DNA from: WJJR01 sp964440935
GTDB taxonomy: Bacteria; Zixibacteria; MSB-5A5; WJJR01
Direction of reading: 5' to 3'
Length of the DNA: 21,938 bases
Assembly: GCA_964440935.1 (NCBI GenBank)
Contig: CAYTTY010000051.1
Location: 1-21,938 of the forward strand
The translations under genes and the position numbers were made by a program. The notes under the pieces were generated by a model. That model had not been told where the DNA came from. It saw only the letters and a program-made list of their open reading frames with translations, and made no database searches. Shown here in pieces: positions 1 through 6,666 of the stretch. Position 1 is the stretch's first letter. Every line of letters begins with the position of its first letter.

Positions 1-78
1 ACTGAATATCAGAGGTTTAAAGGGCTTCGCCTAGCTTTTTCGTGAAATTTCCGGGTTAGGGCGGTCGCTCGCAGTGGT

Positions 79-247
79 GCGTTATGGCGGCTGTCAGAAT
101 AACTGTCCGATTCCAAAGTGCCGTCACGCGCCCTCGCGTGACGGCTATCTCTCATACCGGCAAGGCGTCACCCGAGGGCGGGTGACATCACATACGACCA
201 TCTTGTTGGATTCAAGCGGAAAATGCTTCTGACAATCGCTATAACGC
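79..247. repeat. Intergenic inverted-repeat element, copy 1
   Basis: This is a non-coding element with imperfect terminal inverted repeats. The left arm is 79-113 and the right arm, inverted, is 209-247. Both begin GCGTTAT[A/G]GCG and continue with [C/T]TGTCAGAA, then diverge slightly before a TCCG...GATTC end. Between the arms are two perfect hairpins: 120-145, with an 11-bp stem GCCGTCACGCG and a 4-nt loop, and 167-186, with a 7-bp stem GTCACCC and a 6-nt loop. No transposase and no clear target-site duplication is seen. The overall plan of outer arms around two GC-rich stems is shared with the copy at 809-945, and the left arm recurs at the right edge of the window. It could be a MITE or a REP/ERIC-like structured repeat. 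Confidence 0.75.
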
Positions 248-309
248 AGATCCTCGAAAAGTGTCCGCCTATCACGTTCTCTTAATGACGAGAGAAGGAG
301 TAACGGTCC

Positions 310-684
310 ATGCGAATCGATGTCCGCAAAATCAGCGGGGTCGCCATTGTCACTCCGTGGGGGAGGCTGATGGGTGGACCCGACACCAACGAGCTGGATG
401 AACGGCTCTATGCGCTTCTCGGACGAGAAGAGAAACGGATTGTTCTGGATCTGTCGCACACGCGCTGGGTGAACTCTGCTGGAATCTCGGTACTCATCCA
501 TCATTGGAAGATGTGCCGTGAGGTCGGCGCGGATCTTCGCTTGGCGAACCTGACCGCGAAGGCCCACCATGTGCTCGCTATCTCGAAGCTAGTCACCGTG
601 TTCGAGGAATTCGATACGGTCGAACAGGCGGTCGCGAGCTTTTCCGGAGGAGCCGGTGTTCAAGGGAATCGCAACGTCGCTTAG
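310..684 (+). CDS. STAS-domain protein (anti-sigma factor antagonist type)
   Basis: This is a 124-residue single STAS domain covering nearly the whole protein. In the family, such proteins bind a serine-kinase anti-sigma factor and are switched by phosphorylation in the loop before helix 2. Here that loop reads V-N-S-A-G-I-S at 54-60. Ser56 is kept as a possible phosphoacceptor, but the usual acidic residue is Asn55 and the residue just before Gly58 is Ala. The start is supported by AAGGAG nine bases upstream. TTCTC at 277-281 could pair with GAGAA at 292-296 and partly cover that ribosome site. No kinase or phosphatase partner is adjacent, and the gene sits alone between two copies of the inverted-repeat element. 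An ABC-type or other non-sigma STAS role cannot be excluded. Confidence 0.85.
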   Translation: MRIDVRKISGVAIVTPWGRLMGGPDTNELDERLYALLGREEKRIVLDLSHTRWVNSAGISVLIHHWKMCREVGADLRLANLTAKAHHVLAISKLVTVFEEFDTVEQAVASFSGGAGVQGNRNVA

Positions 685-715
685 CAGGTATCCAAACGTT
701 CAATACTCGTCTCCG

Positions 716-742
716 GGGGCGCGATTTGGGTCGCGCCCCTTT
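716..742 (+). terminator. Rho-independent terminator of the STAS gene
   Basis: A perfect 9-bp stem, GGGGCGCGA (716-724) with TCGCGCCCC (731-739), closes a 6-nt loop and is followed by TTTC. It lies 31 bases after the STAS stop codon. Confidence 0.75.
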
Positions 743-808
743 CTCCACCATCCAAGTGCCCCCGATCCATGCACGCACATGCCGATACGTTTTCTCTTGG
801 TAATCAAC

Positions 809-945
809 ATCTTAGAGCGATTGTCAGAATTATCTTCCGATTGACTGGGCGAAGTAGTACGGGCGCCTCGCCCGTGCCGCATGGCCGGGACGGCCATGCT
901 ACGGTTACGTGAATCGGGAAGTTCTTCTGACAATGGCTATAACGC
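809..945. repeat. Intergenic inverted-repeat element, copy 2
   Basis: This is a second copy of the element at 79-247. The left arm (809-843) contains TTAGAGCGATTGTCAGAAT then TCCGATT five bases later. The right arm (911-945), read on the other strand, starts GCGTTATAGCCATTGTCAG and ends CCCGATTC. The interior again holds two perfect hairpins with sequences unlike copy 1: 859-875 (ACGGGCG stem, 3-nt loop) and 879-899 (GCATGGCC stem, 5-nt loop). Copy 2 is 137 bp against 169 bp for copy 1. It fills most of the 366-bp gap between the STAS gene and the SPFH gene, where no gene is seen. Confidence 0.75.
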
Positions 946-1005
946 TGACTTTCGCGCGGATCGCGAAAATCTGCACGTCTCCTGAAAAATGTTTGCAACA
1001 TGTCA

Positions 1006-1039
1006 TGTGATATCATCGTAATATCATTCGGATATCACA
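1006..1039 (+). promoter_or_regulatory. Candidate operator: three 11-bp-phased ATATCA repeats
   Basis: ATATCA occurs at 1010-1015, 1021-1026 and 1032-1037, exactly 11 bp apart, so all three face the same side of the helix. The outer copies also form a 9-bp inverted repeat, TGTGATATC (1006-1014) with GATATCACA (1031-1039). The array ends where the ribosome-binding site AGGAGGAG (1039-1046) begins, so a bound protein would block expression of the SPFH gene. Ribbon-helix-helix regulators often bind such phased short repeats, and one is encoded at 2058. That link is inference. Confidence 0.5.
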
Positions 1040-1050
1040 GGAGGAGACCG

Positions 1051-1941
1051 ATGGAATCTGAGAAAACTGCTCAACCCGAGATCGATTACCAGGAAATGTT
1101 GCGCTCGGGCGCTAACGGCATCGGGGTGTTAACTGGCTTGATCTTACTGTCCCTGGTCATGGTGGGATTGGCGATCATTGCCCCCCTGGTTGTGAAGGTG
1201 ATTGCCATTATCTTGGGTCTGGTGTTCCTGTTTTTGATGTTTGGATGCTTCATGGTTGCGCCCAACGAGGCGCGGGTGATGCAGTTGTTTGGCAAGTACG
1301 TCGGATCCAGCCGGACCGAGGGACTACGCTGGGCGAATCCCTTCTATATGAAGAAGAAAGTCTCGCTACGGGTACGAAACTTCGAAACCGGCAAGATGAA
1401 GGTCAATGATATCGACGGTAACCCGGTCGAGATCGCATCCATTGTTGTCTGGAAGGTGGTCGATTCGGCCGAGGCGAGCTTTAATGTCGACGATTACGAG
1501 AAGTTCGTGGCGATCCAGAGCGAAGCGGCGGTTCGGAATCTGGCGACGCAGTATCCGTATGATGCTCATGATGAAGATATCATCTCGCTGCGTGGTCACA
1601 CGGCAAAAGTCGCCGGGCAGTTGCGCGATGAGATCCAGGAACGTCTCGCCAAGGCCGGTGTCGATGTGATTGAGGCCAGAATCAGTCACTTGGCATACGC
1701 TCCGGAAATTGCCGAAGTCATGCTGCGCCGTCAGCAGGCGAGCGCGATTGTTGCCGCGCGCCAGCGTATCGTCGATGGTGCGGTTGGGATGGTCGAGATG
1801 GCGCTCAAACAGTTGGCGCGTGATCACATAGTGGAACTGGACGAAGAACGCAAGGCCCAGATGGTTTCGAATCTGTTGGTGGTGCTGTGTGGCGAGAGTC
1901 ACGCGCAGCCGGTGATCAATACCGGGACCTTGTATCAATAG
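1051..1941 (+). CDS. SPFH/band-7 domain membrane protein
   Basis: This is a 296-residue protein of the stomatin/prohibitin/flotillin/HflK superfamily, which forms oligomeric scaffolds on membranes. A hydrophilic N-terminus of about 24 residues is followed by a long hydrophobic stretch (about 25-68, probably a hairpin or two membrane segments) and then the band-7 domain from M-V-A-P-N-E-A-R (about 68) to about 230. The helical C-terminus has the A-R-I-S-H-L-A-Y-A-P-E-I-A and R-R-Q-Q-A motifs common in this subgroup. The start at 1051 is chosen because AGGAGGAG lies just upstream; the ATG at 1000 in the same frame has no ribosome site and lies before the phased repeats. A small RHH protein and a glycine-zipper peptide follow on the same strand, an arrangement I recall from other bacterial SPFH genes. 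The exact client is not evident. Confidence 0.9.
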   Translation: MESEKTAQPEIDYQEMLRSGANGIGVLTGLILLSLVMVGLAIIAPLVVKVIAIILGLVFLFLMFGCFMVAPNEARVMQLFGKYVGSSRTEGLRWANPFYMKKKVSLRVRNFETGKMKVNDIDGNPVEIASIVVWKVVDSAEASFNVDDYEKFVAIQSEAAVRNLATQYPYDAHDEDIISLRGHTAKVAGQLRDEIQERLAKAGVDVIEARISHLAYAPEIAEVMLRRQQASAIVAARQRIVDGAVGMVEMALKQLARDHIVELDEERKAQMVSNLLVVLCGESHAQPVINTGTLYQ

Positions 1942-1955
1942 CTGTCAAAAGGGGG

Positions 1956-2036
1956 GCGCCGCTTTGGTCGGCGGCGCTATTGGAGACACGGATCTCACCG
2001 GGCGCGCGCTACCTTGGTCGGTTTGCCGCCCGGTGA
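1956..2036 (+). promoter_or_regulatory. Two tandem hairpins between the SPFH and RHH genes
   Basis: Hairpin A pairs GCGCCGC (1956-1962) with GCGGCGC (1971-1977). Hairpin B pairs TCACCGGGCG (1995-2004) with CGCCCGGTGA (2027-2036). Both contain TTGGTCGG (1964-1971 and 2014-2021), wholly in the loop of B and overlapping the stem base of A. Neither is followed by a T-run, so they look more like processing, attenuation or stability elements than a full terminator. Hairpin B ends 21 bases before the RHH start codon. Confidence 0.4.
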
Positions 2037-2057
2037 CACCGTGTTGAGAGTGCAGCC

Positions 2058-2216
2058 GTGGCACAACGGAAACCATTTCTATTGCGAGTTGACCCGAAGG
2101 TCTTAGACGCGGTCCAAAAGTGGGCGAACGACGATCTGCGCAGCCTGAACGGGCAAATCGAATTCCTACTGAGACGTGCATTAAGGGAAGCCGGACGGGA
2201 GAAGAGGAAAGAATGA
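2058..2216 (+). CDS. Small ribbon-helix-helix (Arc-type) DNA-binding protein
   Basis: This is a 52-residue protein starting at GTG. The N-terminal K-P-F-L-L-R-V-D-P strand is followed by two helices (about V-L-D-A-V-Q-K-W-A and L-N-G-Q-I-E-F-L-L-R-R-A-L), the layout of Arc/MetJ-type ribbon-helix-helix dimers, and by a basic tail. The strand would enter the DNA major groove. Small proteins of this kind are found after SPFH genes in several bacterial groups. Codon content and the conserved phrase R-S-L-N-x-Q-I-E-F-L-L support it as real despite its size. The ribosome site is weak and the start could be disputed by a few codons. It may regulate the SPFH promoter through the phased repeats at 1006-1039, which is inference. 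Confidence 0.8.
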   Translation: MAQRKPFLLRVDPKVLDAVQKWANDDLRSLNGQIEFLLRRALREAGREKRKE

Positions 2217-2228
2217 TTGGGGCTCAAG

Positions 2229-2429
2229 GTGGCCAAGAATATAAATAACACCCCGGTGTAGCTCGCGATTGGCGCTGGTATGGGGGTGGCGCTAGGGACG
2301 GCGCTCGACAATCTCGCGATCGGAATCGCTCTCGGTTTGGGACTCGGCATTGCGATCGGTGTTGTGCTTGACCGTAAAGAGGCGAATCGTCGCCAGCAGA
2401 ATGAGGAATGGGGAAACGGGGCAGCCTAA
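2229..2429 (+). pseudogene. Glycine-zipper small membrane protein interrupted by an amber codon
   Basis: The frame reads V-A-K-N-I-N-N-T-P-V, then TAG at 2259-2261, then L-A-I-G-A-G-M-G-V-A-L-G-T and a run of G-x-x-x-G/A repeats ending V-V-L-D-R-K-E and a charged tail (stop at 2427-2429). The part after the stop is a typical glycine-zipper transmembrane peptide, and the N-terminal part looks like its natural start, so a point mutation is likely; TGG to TAG would explain it, since relatives as I recall them have Trp at the head of the zipper. The gene begins 12 bases after the RHH stop. A 49-residue product could still start at ATG 2280, but no ribosome site precedes it. A TTG at 2217 is an alternative start for the intact form. 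Readthrough or sequencing error cannot be excluded. Confidence 0.55.
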
Positions 2430-2502
2430 CAGGTGCGTTTGGATAGCTGCGATCAGAGATCGCGATCACCCGGAGATCAGAATGTGTTGGCAGCCTTCGC
2501 GA

Positions 2503-3843
2503 CTATTCCTTCACAACACCGTCTCCATCAGGAACTACCGTCGAGTCGAGTGTCTCCTCGGTAAGATTGGGCGTCGATGAGGTGGTGATGAACGTATTGC
2601 CAACGCTGCTCATGATCAGAGGTTTCTCCACAATCAGATCAGATCCCGGTTCATTATACAGTCCTTCGCGGAAATACAAGACACTGCCGTTCGAACTGAA
2701 CGGGATTGCATTGGACAGGGTGGGAAATGGGGTGACACAGGCACCGGTGGGGACACCTCCATAGCCCGACCGGAGGAAGACGATATCGCCCCCGACACAA
2801 TCCTCCGTGGTCAGCGTGGGTTGGGGGCAGGCACCGCGCGCACGACGCTTCGCTTCGATCTCTTCGTAGCTAATACAGGGTTCGAAGGTATAACTGACGG
2901 CGTCGAGTTCACTCTTGCTATAGGTTAACACCGGATCAGTGATATTCGCCCACTCGTCGTAGTCGACCCAGATCATCGAGCCCGAGGATTCGCTGCACCA
3001 GCCATCATCGAGATAGACGCTGTCGAGGCTGTATGAAGCCGTCCCCGAGATTGTCCCGTCACAATCCCAGTCAACCGACACCATACCAGTTCCAAACCAC
3101 TCCATCAGATCGGTTTCGTATAATGAGCACAACCGACCTTCCGAGTAGTCCATTTCTTTGAACAGATTGGCCGATTCCGGTGCGAGTCCGAGACAGAGGA
3201 GATTCGACCGCACACCGTCGAGCTGAAAGTTGTAACTCATGATGCTCGGCATCACGATCGGACCCGGACCAACGACGCCGCAGTCCATTGCACCGCAGTG
3301 CCCCAATCCCAGATTGTGTCCAAACTCGTGTGCCAGGGTGGATGCACGGTCAAATGGTGTACCGATTTGGCCAATGAATGCACCCAGAGTGACAACAAGA
3401 TCATCGCCGAACTCCGCCAACCCGGAGCTGCCCGTGGTATCGTCATTGAGTTGATACTGATGGCCGAAGATGCAGTAGTGCCAACCGCCGCCGGAGTTGT
3501 CGAAGTAAGTCAACTTCATCAAATAGAAACTATTGGGGTCGAAGCTCACCCCGAAGATCGTGCTTTTGTCAATCGGATTCTGAGGAATCACCTGCACATG
3601 GGGGATTTCGTCGTCGATCACGATATTCAGATTATGTCCTTTACAGGCAAACATTTGTTCCACCGCGTCGACTTCTGCCTGAGACGGCCGATGCGAATGC
3701 AGAATGTTGTTGTTTTGATCACGGAGAACCATGTAGTCAATTTCGATGTTCATGTTCAGGGCCGACACGGTGTCGGCCAGCGGAATCAGCATCACCGTGC
3801 AGACGATGGCAGTGAGTACGATGTAAGTCTTGCAATGCGGCAT
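2503..3843 (-). CDS. Secreted metzincin-type zinc metalloprotease
   Basis: This is a 446-residue protein with an N-terminal signal peptide (about 1-28, ending near A-L-N). The extended zinc motif H-E-F-G-H-N-L-G-L-G-H at 172-182 supplies three His ligands and catalytic Glu173. A Met-turn, S-I-M-S-Y-N, follows about 20 residues later (Met202). Together these mark the metzincin clan. The fold appears complete; residues from about 340 on are a separate C-terminal region rich in G-x-x and strand-like repeats, possibly the beginning of a beta-helix or a surface-binding module. Several Cys suggest an extracellular location. GGAAAGG precedes the start. The specific metzincin family and the substrate cannot be told. 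No dockerin-like tail is present, unlike the secreted proteins at 14185 and 16082. Confidence 0.85.
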   Translation of the reverse strand: MPHCKTYIVLTAIVCTVMLIPLADTVSALNMNIEIDYMVLRDQNNNILHSHRPSQAEVDAVEQMFACKGHNLNIVIDDEIPHVQVIPQNPIDKSTIFGVSFDPNSFYLMKLTYFDNSGGGWHYCIFGHQYQLNDDTTGSSGLAEFGDDLVVTLGAFIGQIGTPFDRASTLAHEFGHNLGLGHCGAMDCGVVGPGPIVMPSIMSYNFQLDGVRSNLLCLGLAPESANLFKEMDYSEGRLCSLYETDLMEWFGTGMVSVDWDCDGTISGTASYSLDSVYLDDGWCSESSGSMIWVDYDEWANITDPVLTYSKSELDAVSYTFEPCISYEEIEAKRRARGACPQPTLTTEDCVGGDIVFLRSGYGGVPTGACVTPFPTLSNAIPFSSNGSVLYFREGLYNEPGSDLIVEKPLIMSSVGNTFITTSSTPNLTEETLDSTVVPDGDGVVKE

Positions 3844-3941
3844 GCAATGGCCTTTCCGGTATCAGGAATAAGGAAGCTGGTTAAGGCCAATATACGGGAC
3901 GGAATGTGTCCGTCAATGGTCATTCTGCCGCAATCTCAGTG

Positions 3942-3976
3942 AAAGAAAAGGGACGCTCGCTAAGACGCGCCCCTTT
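3942..3976 (-). terminator. Rho-independent terminator of the S9D peptidase gene
   Basis: Read on the minus strand, AAAGGGGCGC pairs with GCGTCCCTTT (one G-U pair) around a 10-nt loop, followed by TCTTTC. It starts 25 bases after the peptidase stop and separates it from the metalloprotease gene. Confidence 0.75.
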
Positions 3977-4001
3977 ATTAGTTCCCATAGAACCGGCATC
4001 C

Positions 4002-6503
4002 CTATTGCCCGCCCTCCGGCGTTGAGGTCTCAATCTCTATTTCGGGAGAGACGTTCTTCACGTAGGTATCCATCCATTCGGTCATTTCCCAGAGCATGTG
4101 CATAATCGATTCGCGGGCTCGATACCCATGACTCTCGTGGGGGAGCATGACGAGGCGCGCTGTAGCCCCGTGCCCTTTCAGGGCACCGTAGAAGCGTTCG
4201 CTTTGAATGGGGAAGGTCCCCGAGTTGTTGTCTTCTTCACCGTGAATGAGCAGGATCGGTTCGTTCACCTTGTCAGCGTGCATAAACGGTGACATCGCGA
4301 AGTACACTTCAGGTGCTTCCCAAAATGTTCGTTCTTCGGACTGGAAACCGAATGGTGTCAGTGTGCGATTGTAAGCGCCACTGCGCGCGATTCCCGCCGC
4401 GAACAAATCGGAGTGCGCGAGTAGATTGGCGGTCATGAACGCACCATACGAGTGTCCGCCAATGGCAATGCGATCGCTTTCGGCGACGCCGCGTCGCACG
4501 ACTTCATCGATAGCAGCTTGGGCACTGGCGACCAATTGCTCCACGTACGTGTCGTTTGGTTCCTCGTCACCCTCACCGATAATCGGCATCGCGGGATCGT
4601 CGAGAACAGCATAGCCATGCACAAGCCACAAAAGCGGTGAATGCCGACTGACACGAACGAACCGATACGGCGAATCGGTCACCTGTCCGGCCGCATCAGC
4701 ATCCTTGAATTCCTGCGGATAGGCCCACATCAGCATCGGCAAAGGACCGTCATTGACCGGATCGTAGCCGCTGGGCAGATACAAAGTGCCGGTGAGATTG
4801 ACACTGTCGGCACGCATATAGCGGATCAGCTCTTTTTGGACATCCTTCAGTTGAGGCGTAGGATGTTCGAATCCCGTCAACTGATCGATGACGTCTTTCT
4901 TGATATTGCGCAGATAGTAGTTCGGTGGTTCGTCAACACTCTCGCGACGCGTCAACAGAAGCTGGCCGGCATCATCCATCAAATGAACCGGCCGCTCGTA
5001 GTACGGAGCTTCCGAACGGAACAAGCGTTCTTTCGATTTATCGCGAACGTTGAATCGATCCAGGAAGGGACGGTCACCTTCGTCACTGGCGCCATCGCCG
5101 ACGAGGAATATCGAATTATCATCATTCGCGGTCATCATCACCCATGTGCCTCGGTCCGTGCGTTCCATCATCGGATTGCCGGGATCGTTGTACCGGTCCT
5201 CGAAGGAGTAGTCCATCAATAAAGCCTGATCCTTGCCCGGATTTCCCGGTGCGATCCGCCATACCTTCACGGCGCGGGTATTCCACCACCATGATGTCAC
5301 CAGCGCCAGATCATCGTTGGCCCAGTTGGTGCTGGAGTAGCGCAGGCCCAACGTCAGCAGCTCAGTAGGTTGATCGTCGAATGGGGCCTTTAACGTATAG
5401 AGGCGGTCGCGCTCATCAGCCTCAGCGCCGGCATCACCGCCGTCGAGCGCCTCAACCCAATACAGCGTGGCATCTTCATCAGGACGCCAGCCGATGTTGC
5501 GCCGACCGGTACGGACCGATCCGAATGCGATCGGCACGTTGTCGGCCAGAGGCAAATCGGCGATCTCCGTGACCAGGTTGCCTTTCATGTCGTACACCTC
5601 GGTCAAAGTCGGAAAGCGATAGACAGGCACGGTGTACGAGAACGGCCGGTGGACTCGTTCGACCAGGAGGTACTTCCCATCCGGCGATGGTTCCGCCCGA
5701 CGGATCAAACCGTCGATGGGGAAGGGGACATGTGTCGCATCGAGACTGGCTTTCACCAGATTGCTGGTGACATAGTACTCGAACAGTTCTTCATCATGAG
5801 GATTTTTCAACAGGTCCTGATACGTGCGGGCAGGGGCTTTGCCGCCGGTGTTTTCCTGTACTGCCGGTCCGATGGGAACCGTCTGTTCGGGTGGTGCCTC
5901 GCCGCGTCCGGGGGGGACGACAACGGCAATGAGGTGTTTGCTGTCGGAAATCCATTCGTACGGTTGGGCGTAGGTCTCGTTCAGCGGAAGATCAAGGAAC
6001 TTTCTTCCCTGTCTTAAGTCACGCGGTGTCGCCCACAATTCAATGGCATCGTCTTGCGTGATGGTGAATGCTACCCACTTTCCATCCGGTGACCAGGACA
6101 CATTGCTGATTTTCGCATCGGCGGGGATTCCCTTCACGCGCCGCGGTATCTTGTCGGACATGTCGACGATGTCAATGGCGTTGTAGTACCAGCCGCGACT
6201 GGGGCCATTGGTTCTCGGGTTTATGCGCAGGCCGCCGATCCGCAATTCGGGTTGTGCCAGCTCCTCAATGGAGGGCAGGCTGGGGCGATGCAGAAACAGC
6301 ATAAATTCCGCGTTGGGACCCAGCATTACGTTTGGTGTTGGGGGAGCATCGGCCAAAGCGGCGATGTCCGGCGGGGGCATCTGGTAGGGGAGTGCATCCG
6401 ACACCTCATCCTGTGCCGGGCTGATTCCGGCTACCACAAGTGTAAAAGTCGCTGCCAGAAGCACTGTCCGGGCGATGGCGATGTTGCGGAGAACGGATCT
6501 CAT
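4002..6503 (-). CDS. Family S9D glutamyl endopeptidase (prolyl oligopeptidase clan), exported
   Basis: This is an 833-residue serine peptidase. A signal peptide (about 1-31, ending G-I-S-P-A-Q) is followed by a beta-propeller region and a C-terminal alpha/beta hydrolase domain. The catalytic triad is visible: Ser685 in G-G-H-S-Y-G-A-F-M, Asp758 in H-G-E-E-D-N-N-S-G-T-F, and His792 in L-P-H-E-S-H-G-Y. The phrases P-S-L-P-S-I-E-E-L-A-Q-P-E-L-R near the N-terminus and R-S-G-A-Y-N-R-T-L-T-P-F-G-F before Asp758 are hallmarks of the chloroplast glutamyl endopeptidase (CGEP) subgroup, which cleaves peptides after Glu. The start at 6503 is preferred over the one 36 bases upstream because GAGAGGAG lies just before it and it exposes the signal peptide. 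It follows the blaR1-like gene on the same strand after 163 bases and may share its control. Confidence 0.92.
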   Translation of the reverse strand: MRSVLRNIAIARTVLLAATFTLVVAGISPAQDEVSDALPYQMPPPDIAALADAPPTPNVMLGPNAEFMLFLHRPSLPSIEELAQPELRIGGLRINPRTNGPSRGWYYNAIDIVDMSDKIPRRVKGIPADAKISNVSWSPDGKWVAFTITQDDAIELWATPRDLRQGRKFLDLPLNETYAQPYEWISDSKHLIAVVVPPGRGEAPPEQTVPIGPAVQENTGGKAPARTYQDLLKNPHDEELFEYYVTSNLVKASLDATHVPFPIDGLIRRAEPSPDGKYLLVERVHRPFSYTVPVYRFPTLTEVYDMKGNLVTEIADLPLADNVPIAFGSVRTGRRNIGWRPDEDATLYWVEALDGGDAGAEADERDRLYTLKAPFDDQPTELLTLGLRYSSTNWANDDLALVTSWWWNTRAVKVWRIAPGNPGKDQALLMDYSFEDRYNDPGNPMMERTDRGTWVMMTANDDNSIFLVGDGASDEGDRPFLDRFNVRDKSKERLFRSEAPYYERPVHLMDDAGQLLLTRRESVDEPPNYYLRNIKKDVIDQLTGFEHPTPQLKDVQKELIRYMRADSVNLTGTLYLPSGYDPVNDGPLPMLMWAYPQEFKDADAAGQVTDSPYRFVRVSRHSPLLWLVHGYAVLDDPAMPIIGEGDEEPNDTYVEQLVASAQAAIDEVVRRGVAESDRIAIGGHSYGAFMTANLLAHSDLFAAGIARSGAYNRTLTPFGFQSEERTFWEAPEVYFAMSPFMHADKVNEPILLIHGEEDNNSGTFPIQSERFYGALKGHGATARLVMLPHESHGYRARESIMHMLWEMTEWMDTYVKNVSPEIEIETSTPEGGQ

Positions 6504-6611
6504 GGTGTGTCTCCTCTCACTATTAAAATCTTCATACACGACGGAGGTATCTCATCCATCGCATGCCAAGAAACACAAGGAATGGAGACGATGCCACGGC
6601 AAATACGAGAG

Positions 6612-6630
6612 GCGGGCACTCGGCCCGCCC
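6612..6630. other. GC-rich hairpin after the blaR1-like gene
   Basis: GGCGGGC (6612-6618) and GCCCGCC (6624-6630) form a perfect 7-bp stem with a 5-nt loop, 36 bases past the receptor stop codon on the minus strand. The minus strand continues TCTCGTATTT, so termination would be weak at best. Confidence 0.35.
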
Positions 6631-6666
6631 ACGTGAATTTCGAATCGGGGTGATAAGAGACCAGGA

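Noticed and set aside
1..78. Possible tail of an upstream gene or a weak terminator (AGGGCTTCGCCT then AGCTTTTT)
   Set aside because: The open frame is only 14 codons with no recognisable motif, and the stem is short with a bulge.
2449..2463. GCGATC-AGA-GATCGC hairpin as a terminator
   Set aside because: A 6-bp stem with a 3-nt loop and no T-run; likely chance.
3298..3942. 214-codon plus-strand ORF across the metalloprotease gene
   Set aside because: It is antisense to a gene with a complete metzincin motif and signal peptide, and has no domain of its own.
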